A DNA stretch of 64,000 nt from Planktothrix sp. PCC 11201. Its GTDB lineage: Bacteria; Cyanobacteriota; Cyanobacteriia; Cyanobacteriales; Microcoleaceae. The translations under genes and the position numbers were made by a program. The stretch covers positions 125,897 through 189,896 of the forward strand of contig NZ_LT797710.1 in assembly GCF_900009135.1 (NCBI RefSeq), in the 5' to 3' direction. The notes below the pieces were generated by a model. That model searched no databases, was not told the DNA's origin, and was given only the letters and a program-made list of their open reading frames with translations. This document shows positions 36,238-46,391 of this stretch, in pieces (the first letter of the stretch is position 1; each line of letters begins with the position of its first letter).

Positions 36238-37569
36238 TTATCGTAACTTCAGAATTTGAGCCGTTAGATCCAGACTTTCCTCATAGAGAACATCCCGTCC
36301 CCAACGCTGTAACTGTTGCGCCATCAGGGATTCTGCTTTTTGATCCGTGGCGGCGATCACTTGTTCAGTCCGACAAGATTGGGCACTTCCTCCGGCTTCC
36401 ATCCGCATACACCCGGTGGTTTCCGAACATAAAATCGTGCAGCAGTTGGCGTTAGGATTACTAGAAGTTAACCGTAACCCCACTAAATCCCCGGGAATTT
36501 CACCATAATCCGCCGTGGGAATTGCCGCAAGTTCCGCCATAATTTTTTTATCATTCGGCCCAATAAACTCAAGATGTTTTAAATCATAATCCCCACCTTG
36601 AGCCACAAAAGAAACAGGTTTCCATTCCAAACGACTCGCAAACCACCCCAAGAACATTAAGGCTTGAGCCGCATTGCCTTTTTCATAGTCAATGGTGATA
36701 TTATCAATTTCGACTAAGGAAGCTCTGCGTTCTGGGGGGTCAAAGGCAGAGGCAGTTAATTCTTGCCAAGGGGAAAGTCGATGCCAATTTAAGTCAGCAA
36801 TATAGGTTTCCTGTTCAATCAAATCGTTCATTTTTAACAATTCCGATTCTGGATCACTAAAATAGGAGGAATCCACAATCACACAATTACAACAACCCGC
36901 TAATTGTTTAAACAATTCCTGCTCTGGGTTAGGTGTGGCTTTCCACCAAACAAACTTAGGTAGATCGGGAATCATCAGGGATGAAACCACATTTCCCACC
37001 CGTTCTAGGGCTGCTTTTGTGCCTCTGAGAGTAATATATTCACAACAGACTAAGCCTTCTTCACTTTTTTTCTGAATCGGGCAGTAGGCGGAAACCTGGG
37101 CCGTTACTCCGGTATCCTCTCCCAAAATTGGACACAAAGTAATAATCCGACAGGGATTTTGGGCGGCAATGGTTTCACTAATGCTAAATCCCCGGCCATC
37201 CAAATTCGGAATAATTTGATCTGCGGGGGGAAGTTTAGCAAATTCTTGGCGTAATTTTACCAAGGTATCGGGGTCAACTCGCCCGGTAATAGGTAAACCA
37301 TAAATTCTCTGAGCTTCTTTAATCGCATCCCGGGTTGATGTTCCATGAATTCCATCAATAGTACTGAGATAAAACCCTAAAGCTCCTAACAATTGTTGAA
37401 ATTCTTCGGGTTCATAAACCACCATACTAAAGGTAGCCGCCCGGGTGGCAATGGCGGTAGTTTTCCCATTGCCAATATTCTGACTCAGCCAAATACTACT
37501 TAACTCAGCTTCAATTTGACTGAGGGAAATATCCTTGGGTTTTTGCAGGGCAACAAGTGGTGTAGTCAT
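36238..37569 (-). CDS. opcA: Glucose-6-phosphate dehydrogenase assembly/activator protein OpcA
   Basis: OpcA (443 residues) is a redox-responsive allosteric activator of glucose-6-phosphate dehydrogenase in cyanobacteria. The sequence contains the typical middle part DLPKFVWWKATPNPEQELFK and many cysteines (for example CCNCVIVDSS and NPNANCCTILCSETTGCMRM), consistent with thioredoxin control. A segment near residues 70-110 (DGIHGTSTRDAIKEAQRIYG) looks like a peptidoglycan-binding-like helical module present in many cyanobacterial OpcA proteins. It lies 276 bp downstream of zwf, in the usual zwf-opcA order; the gap is filled by repeats. Confidence 0.95.
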   Translation of the reverse strand: MTTPLVALQKPKDISLSQIEAELSSIWLSQNIGNGKTTAIATRAATFSMVVYEPEEFQQLLGALGFYLSTIDGIHGTSTRDAIKEAQRIYGLPITGRVDPDTLVKLRQEFAKLPPADQIIPNLDGRGFSISETIAAQNPCRIITLCPILGEDTGVTAQVSAYCPIQKKSEEGLVCCEYITLRGTKAALERVGNVVSSLMIPDLPKFVWWKATPNPEQELFKQLAGCCNCVIVDSSYFSDPESELLKMNDLIEQETYIADLNWHRLSPWQELTASAFDPPERRASLVEIDNITIDYEKGNAAQALMFLGWFASRLEWKPVSFVAQGGDYDLKHLEFIGPNDKKIMAELAAIPTADYGEIPGDLVGLRLTSSNPNANCCTILCSETTGCMRMEAGGSAQSCRTEQVIAATDQKAESLMAQQLQRWGRDVLYEESLDLTAQILKLR

Positions 37570-37845
37570 AATCAGTTATCAGTTATCAGTAATCAGTTAT
37601 CAGTGTAAGAGTTATCAGTTATTAGTTATCAGTCATCAGTTATCAGTTATTAGTTATCAGTCATTAGTTGTAGGGGCGGGTTCATCAAAATTCAGGTGAT
37701 TCACAAATATCTAAAAGAACCCGCCCGTACCAGTCATTAGTTATCAGTAAAGAAAAGAAGTAATTAAGAAACAGTTGATCAAATTCTTAACTCTTACACT
37801 GATAACTCTTGCACTGATAACTGTTAACTGATAACTGATGACTGA
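37570..37845. repeat. Repeat-filled zwf-opcA gap: heptamers and a hairpin element
   Basis: CAGTTAT/CAGTCAT-type heptamers occupy 37570-37665 and 37730-37845. Between them, 37670-37730 is a hairpin with arms GTAGGGGCGGGTTC and GAACCCGCCCGTAC. The heptamers flank the hairpin element as if it had inserted into one tract. Confidence 0.8.
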
Positions 37846-39375
37846 TTAAAGTCGTCTCCAACGACGCCCATCTCGGTTGAGCAGAATTTCCGATTCCACT
37901 GGCCCCCAAGTTCCGGCTTCATAGAGCGGGATAGACTCGGCTGGTGCTGGAGCATCCCAAACTTCTAAAACCGGGGTGAGAGCTTGCCAAGAGGCTTCGA
38001 CTTCATCCCCTCGGGTAAATAGGGTTTGATCGCCTAACATACAGTCAATCAATAAACGGGCGTAGGCATCTGTATTGGGTTTACCAAAAGCCGTATCATA
38101 ACGAAAATCCATATCAACGGAACGAGTCCGCAGAGAATTTCCCGGGGTTTTCACCTCAAAGCGCATGGAAATTCCCTCATTCGGTTGAATTCTCAAGACC
38201 AAAACGTTCGGGTTAGCCTGTTTTGCCGCCGACTGGAACATTAAAAAGGGTACTTCTTTAAATTGAATGGCAATTTCTGTCACCTTTTTCGGCATTCGTT
38301 TTCCAGTTCGCAGATAGAAGGGAACACCTTTCCAGCGCCAGTTATCAATATAAAATTTTAACGCGGCATAGGTTGGGGTGATGGACTCGGGGGCGGCTCC
38401 ATCTTCTGAACGATACCCCGGCACCTGTTGGCCATTCATCCAACCGGGGGTATATTGTCCCCGTACCGCAGAATATTCTAAAAAATTAGTATCCGCTAGG
38501 TGGGTTGCTTGTACCACTTTGACTTTTTCGTTCCGAATACTATCGGCGTCCAGGGAGTTGGGGGGTTCCATTGCCGTTAGGGAAAATAACTGCATCAGAT
38601 GGTTTTGCACCATATCCCGCAGCGCCCCGGAGGTTTCATAATAACCCGCCCGTCCTTCTAAACCGACGGTTTCCGCCACGGTAATTTGGACATGATCAAC
38701 AAATTGACGGTTCCACAGCGGCTCAAAAATGGCATTGCCAAACCGAAACACCATCAGGTTTTGGACGGTTTCTTTCCCCAAATAATGGTCAATGCGGTAG
38801 ACCTGTTCTTCGGAACAAACTTGACGCACCACCCGGTTAAGAACCTGGGCCGAACCTAAATCTCGACCAAAGGGTTTTTCTATGACTAAACGCTGTTTTT
38901 TCGGGTCGGGGAGCATTCCCGCCCCACCTAATTGTTGAATGGCTTCGGCAAAAAAACGTGGGGCTACGGATAAATAAAAGACTCGGTTTCCCCTGGTGCG
39001 GCGCAGTTCATCGAGTTCCTCTAAAAAGGCTTTGAGTTTTTGGTAACTTTCGGGTTCATCCATATTCCCCGAACAATAAAAAATCCCCTGGGCGAAGTCG
39101 TCCCAAAGGACTTGGGAATGTAAACCGCCCCCAAATTCTGCCACTCCTTCCCGCAGGTGTTCGCGGAAAAATTCGTGGCTCCATTCCCGACGAGCAACCC
39201 CGACAATGGTTATTTCTGGCGGGAGTTTGCGCTCTAATTTCATCTGATAGAGGGCTGGGACTAATTTCCGTTGGGTTAAGTCTCCCGATGCACCAAAAAT
39301 TACTAAAATCTGGGGTTCGGGAATTCGATCTTGTTGCAGTCCCACCCGCAAGGGATTTTCAATCAGTGTTACCAT
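37846..39375 (-). CDS. zwf: Glucose-6-phosphate 1-dehydrogenase
   Basis: This 509-residue enzyme oxidises glucose-6-phosphate to 6-phosphogluconolactone with NADP+, feeding the oxidative pentose phosphate pathway used in the dark and for heterocyst or stress reductant. The NADP-binding fingerprint is [17 protein letters not shown] (29-45), the catalytic motif [13 protein letters not shown] is intact, and [14 protein letters not shown] matches the family. Length is normal. opcA follows on the same strand. The usual fbp and tal neighbours of zwf in other cyanobacteria are not present here. Confidence 0.98.
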   Translation of the reverse strand: MVTLIENPLRVGLQQDRIPEPQILVIFGASGDLTQRKLVPALYQMKLERKLPPEITIVGVARREWSHEFFREHLREGVAEFGGGLHSQVLWDDFAQGIFYCSGNMDEPESYQKLKAFLEELDELRRTRGNRVFYLSVAPRFFAEAIQQLGGAGMLPDPKKQRLVIEKPFGRDLGSAQVLNRVVRQVCSEEQVYRIDHYLGKETVQNLMVFRFGNAIFEPLWNRQFVDHVQITVAETVGLEGRAGYYETSGALRDMVQNHLMQLFSLTAMEPPNSLDADSIRNEKVKVVQATHLADTNFLEYSAVRGQYTPGWMNGQQVPGYRSEDGAAPESITPTYAALKFYIDNWRWKGVPFYLRTGKRMPKKVTEIAIQFKEVPFLMFQSAAKQANPNVLVLRIQPNEGISMRFEVKTPGNSLRTRSVDMDFRYDTAFGKPNTDAYARLLIDCMLGDQTLFTRGDEVEASWQALTPVLEVWDAPAPAESIPLYEAGTWGPVESEILLNRDGRRWRRL

Positions 39376-39593
39376 GTCTGTTCCTTTTGCGACAGCGAGA
39401 TTATCTTTCTGGTGGACTCTGGGATTAAGGTAGCACGTTTACCCTGTCAGAGTCGGCCAGAGACCTTTCCCGATTATAGAATTGAGTTAATTTCTAATTT
39501 TTACCGTTGATCGTCCCTGATCCGGCAAAATTTTTGTTTAATTTAAGATTAGCTGCCGATTGTTGGTTTTTAGATATTAATTTGTCGGTAATT

Positions 39594-42236
39594 TTAACCT
39601 ATTCCCGATGCTGATAGTTTATTTAAAAATTCTTGAATATTAACCAAAATATCTTCGGAAAAAGATTGAGGATAAACGAAACGATGTAGATGGTAACCCG
39701 GGAAGGTTTCCCCAATATAATAATAGTAATCTAATGGGACTAAATTACTAATCCACCAATAGCAATGATAGACATAATTTGGGGAAAATAGCTCGATTAC
39801 TTTGGTATTGGGTTGACAAAATACAAGATTGGTTAACCCACTCCCGTGGGGTGCAATAATTATTTCAGCCTGGGAAAATAAAGCTGCTTGTTCAATCACA
39901 GACATCGATTCTAATTCAATAGAGTGAAATCCCAGGGGTTGTAAAACCGTCAATAATTCATTCTCATTTAAAATTCGACGGCTTTTTGCTGCTTTTCTGG
40001 TAATATAAATTCGTTTAATATTAGGGGAATTTGCAATAGCATCGGGATGCAAAAAATGTTGCTTTAAAAAATCACAAGTCCATTGGGGCATCCAAGCGGC
40101 ACAACCGGGGAAAGAAGGCACAATTAAATCTTGGGCTTGGAGGTGATGGAATTCATTAATATTAATTTGTTTATTTTGGGGAATTTGTAATTTCTCTAAA
40201 GTCTCCTGTTGAAAAGGCAAACGATTATCGACAATAAAATAGTCAATCTCATGCCAATTAATACTGCTTTTTCTCAATAACTCAATTCGAGGTAAAACAT
40301 CTAACATCCAGTGAAAATAAACGGAATTTGAAAGTCCGGCTAAAATAGCAACAGTCCCGTTGATCAAATGAATTGGCGGTAATTTATTCAGGGATAAAAT
40401 AGAATGCTGACTCGGATTTTTGTCAGGATGACCCGGACTTAATAAAGGAAACTCTGGGGAAAGATCCCCTAAAAAATGTTGTTCCCGGGTTAAAATAGCC
40501 GATTGAGTTTGATCGGAACTTAACCAAAATCGCCCTTGAGGAATTTTAACTACAAAAGCAGCAGGAAGTTCTATCTGTTGACCAAATCTAAAACTAAAAT
40601 GGAGAGAATCATCCCCGGATTTTGGGGGTTTTAGGTTAACAATAGTTTTGGGATAAATTTGTTGATAATTGTGTTGAATTTCCGTGTGGGATTTTAGCCA
40701 ATCTTCCGTTGATTGATCAAATTGAATTGGAGGATTAATTGGTTTAATTTCCGAGAGATCAACAGAAGCCTTTAATTTCCCTGATTCTGATAAATTGTTT
40801 AATAAACTATCAATCCAACTAGAAACGGAAGATTCATAAATCATGGCTTTTTTGAAATAAAATAAGCCGGATTCAATCTGGTTATTATAAATCAATAAAA
40901 ATCCTAAATATCCTGAATATAAAGCCGATTCAGAATCCCGTTTTAAACATTGTTTTAAACTATTAATAGCTTCATTAATTTCTCCAGTATGAAATAAAGC
41001 CTGACCTAAACCATAATAAGCCTCAACTAGATTATAATTAAAATCAATAACCGTTTTAAAATTGGCGATCGCCTGTTGATAACAGTTTAATTTTAGCCGA
41101 CATTTTCCCAATGCTAAATGATAAAGAGCTTGTTTTTCTTCTAAGGAAATAATATCATCTATTACAGACAAAGAACCCGATAAATTAGCTCCTAAATAAC
41201 ACTGAATGGCTTCAAAATAATCCTGTTTATAATTATAAAATATATCTCCAAAGTTTAAATAAATTTGAAAATTATTAGAGGCGATATCCTGGGCTTTTTG
41301 AAGTATAATCAAGGCTGAATCTGGATCAAAACTAGATAACATTTTGCTCAAGCCAAGATATAACTCTATTGGGGGTGTTGAGGGAAATAATAATAAGTCT
41401 AAAAAATTAATTGCTAAGGAATTTATATTCCGATTTGACAGGGTTTTATTTCCCGTTAAAGCCTGATAAAATTGAGGCTGTTTCTGGATTCCTTGTTGGA
41501 GAGAATTAATGCCTTTCTCCAATAAACCCCCAATTATTAAACTAATCCCCAAATCACTATAAGCGGGTGCATAATCCGGTTGAAGTTGAATCGCATTTTC
41601 AAAGGCATGAATCGCAGATTTCCATTGTTTAATTTGAGTTAAACATAGTCCTAATTGGTAATAAATTAAATAGTTTGGGGAATGTTGAATTACTACTTGA
41701 TAACATTGAATTGCCGCTTCAAATTGTTCTAATTTTTGAAAGATAGTGCCTTGATTGAGATACATTTGGATAGAATTAGGTTGTAACTCAATCCCTGTTT
41801 GCCAAATCCTAATAGCTGCTTCCAAATCCCCTTGAAGTGCCATCGTATGACCTAGATTGTCATAAACCTCAATATCAGTTTCACACCAGTCTAAAATTGC
41901 TTCATAAATCCGTTGGGCAAATTCAAAAGAGTGACAGGATAAATAGTCTCTTGCTTTACCTTTTAAAAAATCAACTAATTCAGTAATTTCAGTTGTGGCT
42001 GAATTAGATTCAGCCAAGGCAGAAAACCATATTGTTTGCGCCTGTAATACATCTCCCTGTAATAACCAAGATAATCCCAAATACCAATAGTTAGCAACAA
42101 TATCAGGGGACTCTAAAATACACTGTTCATAAACCGAGATAGCTTTTGAAAAATGTTTTTGACCCAAATAATTATCTCCTAGACTTTGGAGTTCAGGAAT
42201 AGATATAGGCTGATTTGAGTTTATATTTTCTGACAC
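39594..42236 (-). CDS. TPR-repeat protein with C-terminal GT61-type glycosyltransferase domain
   Basis: Residues about 10-500 are tandem TPR helices (for example AIRIWQTGIELQPNSIQMYL and AIHAFENAIQLQPDYAPAYS). Residues about 560-870 form a glycosyltransferase 61 (DUF563) domain: HWMLDVLPRIELLRKS, IYITRKAAKSRRILNENELL and IIIAPHGSGLTNLVFCQPNT. GT61 enzymes transfer pentoses or GlcNAc in surface polysaccharide or glycoprotein synthesis. The TPR part may recruit acceptors. It starts 28 bp after the metalloprotease gene ends, so the two are probably co-transcribed. Confidence 0.88.
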   Translation of the reverse strand: MSENINSNQPISIPELQSLGDNYLGQKHFSKAISVYEQCILESPDIVANYWYLGLSWLLQGDVLQAQTIWFSALAESNSATTEITELVDFLKGKARDYLSCHSFEFAQRIYEAILDWCETDIEVYDNLGHTMALQGDLEAAIRIWQTGIELQPNSIQMYLNQGTIFQKLEQFEAAIQCYQVVIQHSPNYLIYYQLGLCLTQIKQWKSAIHAFENAIQLQPDYAPAYSDLGISLIIGGLLEKGINSLQQGIQKQPQFYQALTGNKTLSNRNINSLAINFLDLLLFPSTPPIELYLGLSKMLSSFDPDSALIILQKAQDIASNNFQIYLNFGDIFYNYKQDYFEAIQCYLGANLSGSLSVIDDIISLEEKQALYHLALGKCRLKLNCYQQAIANFKTVIDFNYNLVEAYYGLGQALFHTGEINEAINSLKQCLKRDSESALYSGYLGFLLIYNNQIESGLFYFKKAMIYESSVSSWIDSLLNNLSESGKLKASVDLSEIKPINPPIQFDQSTEDWLKSHTEIQHNYQQIYPKTIVNLKPPKSGDDSLHFSFRFGQQIELPAAFVVKIPQGRFWLSSDQTQSAILTREQHFLGDLSPEFPLLSPGHPDKNPSQHSILSLNKLPPIHLINGTVAILAGLSNSVYFHWMLDVLPRIELLRKSSINWHEIDYFIVDNRLPFQQETLEKLQIPQNKQININEFHHLQAQDLIVPSFPGCAAWMPQWTCDFLKQHFLHPDAIANSPNIKRIYITRKAAKSRRILNENELLTVLQPLGFHSIELESMSVIEQAALFSQAEIIIAPHGSGLTNLVFCQPNTKVIELFSPNYVYHCYWWISNLVPLDYYYYIGETFPGYHLHRFVYPQSFSEDILVNIQEFLNKLSASGIG

Positions 42237-42264
42237 TGGATTACCTTATTAATTCAATATAAAG

Positions 42265-45018
42265 TTAATTAGATTGCACCTGTGATTCCAATATTTTTTG
42301 CATCCGATTCTGAGTTTGTTCTAAATGGGCTAAGGTGTAAGCATTCATTTTATTTCTACTCCGTTTTAAGGTAATTTCTAACTGATTATTTAACTGTTTA
42401 AGCTGATACCAAGCTACGGTTTCCGCATCTTCAGGAATTGAGATTTTTCGCAATACCATCTTACTTAAAATCTCTAAATGTTGCCGTTGTAAAGAACGCC
42501 GAATACTAGAAATCTCAATTTCTCCATTATTAGCTAAAATTTCTGTCCAGATTCCATTCTGAATAGTTTCAAATAATTCCGGTATGGTTAAAGCATTATT
42601 CGCCGTTGTTTTTAATTCTAAATCTCGTAACCGAAATAACCTTATCGGATGAAATAACTCTTGTAAAACATAACGATGAAGCAGACTAATTAAGCTAGTA
42701 ACGGGATAATCTAACGGACTATTTTGATCGGGATTTGCCCAATCTGACCAGCGCGACGGAGCTAATTTGTTTAATAAATCAGGAGAAAAATTAAAGGCTT
42801 TATCGTTAAAAATATAGGTTTCCAATAGTTTTAAAGCATTTCTTTGTTTTTCAATCGAAATCGGTTCCAAGGGTAAACGACTATTTACATTTCCGGTGCC
42901 TGTGCGAGTAAAAGATTGTCCGCCAATGTAAAGGTTTAAACGATTGGCTTGCATAAAATAATAGTTAAAAATTGTATTGAACATTTTCCTGATTTTATCA
43001 TAACTTTCTCCCCGACTTGGGGTATATTTTTCTAAGCGTTTCCACATCTCAATTGCATTGTCAAATTGCCATTGGGAATACTGCAACATATTATTACTTA
43101 AATCTTCCTCATTAATTGCTGGGTCAAGAAAAGATCCCAAATCCTCATCCGTTGCATAGGCTAATTCTGGTTGAATAGATCGTTTTGCAATCTCTTGTAA
43201 CCTTTGCCATTCTCCCTGTGGAGTTGTACTCGCAATGGGTTGATAACCATATTCAATTGCCCACTGATCATAGGGCCCAACTCGAGTAGAAAAATAATCT
43301 CCTTGGGTTATTCCTGGGGGGGCTAAATTAACTGGAACATAATCCATCACTGAACTCACTAATCCTTTTTCTTGGGTAATTTCAGTATTATTTAATTCCT
43401 CTGGAGATAGCAGGGTACTGCCTTGAAAATTATGTCTTAATCCCAGAGTATGTCCGACTTCATGGGCAATTAAAAAACGTAAATATTGCTTGATATAGAG
43501 TTCCATTTTCGGGCTATTGGGCATCACATTTCCCAAAAGAGATAAAGCTGTGGCTCCTACGTTAAATTGTTGTTTTGAACCTCGATAAAAGCACGACTCA
43601 TGGTTGAAATTATCCCGAGATTTTTGGTTTTTTTGAGATTCAGATTGATTGGCAATAGAATAGGCAGATAATCCCCTTGGACAAGGTTGATTTTCTGGCT
43701 TTAATCGTGAATTTAGCAAATTATTTTCCTCCCCCATCGTTGATAAATTTTCTCCTAAAAATACATCTATTTCATCCGAAAAATTCCGTATAGCATTACT
43801 TTCTATAATAATATCTGCATCTAAAATTTCCCCTGTTAGGGGGTTAGTATGGGAGGGGCCATAACCACTAAACTCAGCATCAAAGGAAGTAGACCAACGA
43901 ATGGTATTATAACGAACATCTGCGGGGTTCCAAGGGGCATTATCGGGCATTTGTTCGACTTGGATCGCATTAATAAATCCGGCTTGTTCAAAGGCTTTAT
44001 TCCAAAATAAAATTCCCTCTCGAATTGTCTCCCGATATTCTAAAGGGACGGTATTTTCAATCCAAAATGTAATCGGTTTAACCGGGGGAGAAAAATCAGC
44101 ATTGGGATCTTGTTTTTCTAAATTCCAGCGATTAATATAACGAACGGCCGTCGATCTTTCCTTCCGCTTTGATAGATCTTTATAGGTGGTTGTAAAATAC
44201 CCAACTCGTTCATCTGCTAACCGAGGACGATAATTATTATGGTAGGGAACTGCTAATAAACTATAACGAACTTTTAAATTGAAGGTGCGGTTATCGGGCA
44301 AAGAAGGAATATATTGTCCATCTGCATATTGGGTAAGAGAAAATCCAAATAGGGATTCAATTTCAACATTTTCTGGAAAGGTTTGAATTTCCGAAATATA
44401 GGATTTACTCGGATCGATCGCATAGTTAGTTTTTAAAAACTCTGAGAATTGGATCATCAACCCCGGTAAATCACTTTCACCATTGAATAAATCACCAATT
44501 TCAATTAATATATTTTTGTTTTCAGGATGAATACTTAAAATAGGTAAAGTTTTTAAAACTGATTCACTAAAGGAACGATTAATAGAATCAATTTGAGGAT
44601 CATTTTCCTCGGTACGAAAATTAATATTAGGAACAACAAATTGAATGTTATTCTGTAAATGACGGAATTGAAATAGAATATCTCTGAGATGATATCCACT
44701 GAAAATTCCGGCTTCTCCGATACCGGATTCTAAGGTCGTAAAACACAAAAAATCTTGATTTAATTGTTCAGGTGTTAATTCTAAATAAACCTTTCCTGAT
44801 TCTTTATTTTGATAAATTGTGAATAAACCTTCTAATTTTTGACTGCCTTTAATTAGCTCCTCAAAAGATTGTTGGGTAACTTCTTGAGCTACTAAATTTT
44901 CTCTAAAATCAGAGATGGAAACCCCTTGAGCATCAACTTGAGATAATCTTAAAATTACTATTAAAAATGATATCAACCCCAACAAAAAAAGACGTTTAAT
45001 TTTATTAAATTTAGTCAT
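42265..45018 (-). CDS. Secreted zinc metalloprotease (DUF5117/DUF4953 type)
   Basis: This 917-residue protein has an N-terminal signal peptide (IKRLFLLGLISFLIVILRLS, cleavage probably after VDAQG). A DUF5117-like region follows (FTTLESGIGEAGIFSGYHLR). The catalytic zinc site is HEVGHTLGLRHN near residue 517, the extended HExxHxxGxxHN metzincin-type motif, with a Met-turn candidate in VSSVMDYVPVNLAPPG just after. The C-terminal 300 residues are helical. It acts outside the cytoplasm; the substrate is unknown. The TPR-GT61 gene follows by 28 bp. Confidence 0.9.
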   Translation of the reverse strand: MTKFNKIKRLFLLGLISFLIVILRLSQVDAQGVSISDFRENLVAQEVTQQSFEELIKGSQKLEGLFTIYQNKESGKVYLELTPEQLNQDFLCFTTLESGIGEAGIFSGYHLRDILFQFRHLQNNIQFVVPNINFRTEENDPQIDSINRSFSESVLKTLPILSIHPENKNILIEIGDLFNGESDLPGLMIQFSEFLKTNYAIDPSKSYISEIQTFPENVEIESLFGFSLTQYADGQYIPSLPDNRTFNLKVRYSLLAVPYHNNYRPRLADERVGYFTTTYKDLSKRKERSTAVRYINRWNLEKQDPNADFSPPVKPITFWIENTVPLEYRETIREGILFWNKAFEQAGFINAIQVEQMPDNAPWNPADVRYNTIRWSTSFDAEFSGYGPSHTNPLTGEILDADIIIESNAIRNFSDEIDVFLGENLSTMGEENNLLNSRLKPENQPCPRGLSAYSIANQSESQKNQKSRDNFNHESCFYRGSKQQFNVGATALSLLGNVMPNSPKMELYIKQYLRFLIAHEVGHTLGLRHNFQGSTLLSPEELNNTEITQEKGLVSSVMDYVPVNLAPPGITQGDYFSTRVGPYDQWAIEYGYQPIASTTPQGEWQRLQEIAKRSIQPELAYATDEDLGSFLDPAINEEDLSNNMLQYSQWQFDNAIEMWKRLEKYTPSRGESYDKIRKMFNTIFNYYFMQANRLNLYIGGQSFTRTGTGNVNSRLPLEPISIEKQRNALKLLETYIFNDKAFNFSPDLLNKLAPSRWSDWANPDQNSPLDYPVTSLISLLHRYVLQELFHPIRLFRLRDLELKTTANNALTIPELFETIQNGIWTEILANNGEIEISSIRRSLQRQHLEILSKMVLRKISIPEDAETVAWYQLKQLNNQLEITLKRSRNKMNAYTLAHLEQTQNRMQKILESQVQSN

Positions 45019-45065
45019 GATTTGTCATCTTATTAATAGGGATAGCTGCCATCTTTTAAAAGTTA

Positions 45066-45179
45066 TATAGCAATCCGTGTAGGATTTGTGATAAAAACTC
45101 GTAGGGGTTGGGTCTCCCAACCCTCTTTGCGCTTGGGTTGGGAGACCCAACCCCTACGATAAAATTTAGGATTGCTATA
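45066..45179. mobile_element. MITE-like element 1
   Basis: The 114-bp non-coding element has perfect 11-bp terminal inverted repeats (TATAGCAATCC and GGATTGCTATA). Inside is a long hairpin whose arms are GTAGGGGTTGGGTCTCCCAA and its complement. No ORF is present. TA ends suggest mobilisation by an IS630/Tc1-type transposase. Its right TATA is shared with element 2. Confidence 0.8.
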
Positions 45180-45328
45180 GCAAGTCTAAATCAGTTGTAC
45201 AAATAGCTGGAAATCCAAATAATCGTAGGGGCGAGGTGCCCCGTCCCCCTACACAACGAATTTGTGTCCATTTTTTAGGGTTAATAATTTTGATCATTAT
45301 TTTGTACAATTCATTTAGACTTGCTATA
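45176..45328. mobile_element. MITE-like element 2, abutting element 1
   Basis: The 153-bp element has terminal inverted repeats of about 28 bp: left TATAGCAAGTCTAAATCAGT, right complement TATAGCAAGTCTAAATGAAT, continuing in both as TGTACAAA. The interior holds a GTAGGGGCGAGGTGCCCCGT hairpin. The first 7 bases of the ends (TATAGCA) match element 1, so both may use the same transposase. The ends do not match the IS630 copies in this window. Confidence 0.85.
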
Positions 45329-45388
45329 GCCAAAAACAACGCGATAATTCTCAAACATGAAACATCCCTAGAAACCAGACTATTAAAC

Positions 45389-46318
45389 TTAACCGTCCTG
45401 ATTAATTTGAGCAATTAATTCCTCTAAAATGTGCGGAGCCTGATCATTATCAATTTGGCAAGTTCCAGCGTTTTCATGACCCCCACCCCCATACTTTAAC
45501 ATCAACTCTCCAATATTAGTTTTAGAGGTTTTTTGAAAAATAGATTTCCCCACAGCAAATACCGTATTTTGTTGTTTAACTCCCCATAAAATATGAATAG
45601 AAATATTACATTCCGGGAACAAAGCGTAAATCATAAACCGATTTCCCGCATAAATAATGTCTTCAGGGCGTAAATCCAAAACCACTAAGTTTTGATGCAC
45701 TTGAGAACAGCGTTTCAGTTGTTCTTTAAAATTTTCTTCATGTTCAAAATAAATTTCTACTCGCTCTTTAACATCAGGAAGTTGTAAAATATCAGTAATT
45801 GGATGGTTTTTGCAATAGTCAATTAACTCCATCATTAGTTGATAATTAGAAATCCGAAAATCTCGAAATCTTCCTAATCCAGTTCGAGCATCCATTATAA
45901 AGTTTAATAAAACCCAGCCTTCAGGGTTTAAAACTTCTTCCCGATTAAATTGGGCGGAGTCTGCCTTATCCACTGCCTGCATCATTTCCTCAGAAATATT
46001 AGGAAATTTAGCCTTTCCTCCATAGTAATTATATAAAACCCTAGCCGCCGAAGCCGCCTTGGGATCAATAATATAATTTTGATGAATAGAAGGATTTCTA
46101 AGGGTTTCACTAAAATGATGATCGAAGGCAAGATAAACCCCTTCAACATAGGGTAAATTAGTGGTGATATCCTGATTATTGATTTCTATTTTGCCATCCT
46201 GCATATCTTTAGGATGGACAAATTTAATTTCATTAATCATCTCTAAATCTTTTAAAAGCACCGCACAGACTAAACCATCAAAATCGCTACGGGTAACCAA
46301 TCTATATTTTTGAGTCAT
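45389..46318 (-). CDS. DHH-family phosphoesterase
   Basis: This 309-residue protein has the DHH superfamily motifs: TRSDFDGLVCAVLL near the start (D of motif I), AFDHHFSE (DHH, about residue 67) and a DKADSAQF motif. The C-terminal DHHA1-like GGGGHENAGTCQI follows. Such proteins hydrolyse short polyphosphates, oligoribonucleotides or cyclic dinucleotides; databases often label this group exopolyphosphatase, which I cannot confirm. No N-terminal sensory domain is attached, so it is not a GdpP-type protein. Confidence 0.82.
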   Translation of the reverse strand: MTQKYRLVTRSDFDGLVCAVLLKDLEMINEIKFVHPKDMQDGKIEINNQDITTNLPYVEGVYLAFDHHFSETLRNPSIHQNYIIDPKAASAARVLYNYYGGKAKFPNISEEMMQAVDKADSAQFNREEVLNPEGWVLLNFIMDARTGLGRFRDFRISNYQLMMELIDYCKNHPITDILQLPDVKERVEIYFEHEENFKEQLKRCSQVHQNLVVLDLRPEDIIYAGNRFMIYALFPECNISIHILWGVKQQNTVFAVGKSIFQKTSKTNIGELMLKYGGGGHENAGTCQIDNDQAPHILEELIAQINQDG

Positions 46319-46391
46319 TGTTTTTCCCTCGGGATTAAATATCCTAATTATAGTGCTTAATTTTAGAGCTAAATAAGGTCAGTTTCCACTG

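Noticed and set aside
37570-37845. CRISPR array
   Set aside because: The repeats are 7-bp units in continuous tandem with no unique spacers and no cas genes; they are short tandem repeats.
45175-45418. ORFs over the MITE region
   Set aside because: They are produced by the inverted repeats and hairpins of the MITEs; no protein family is seen.
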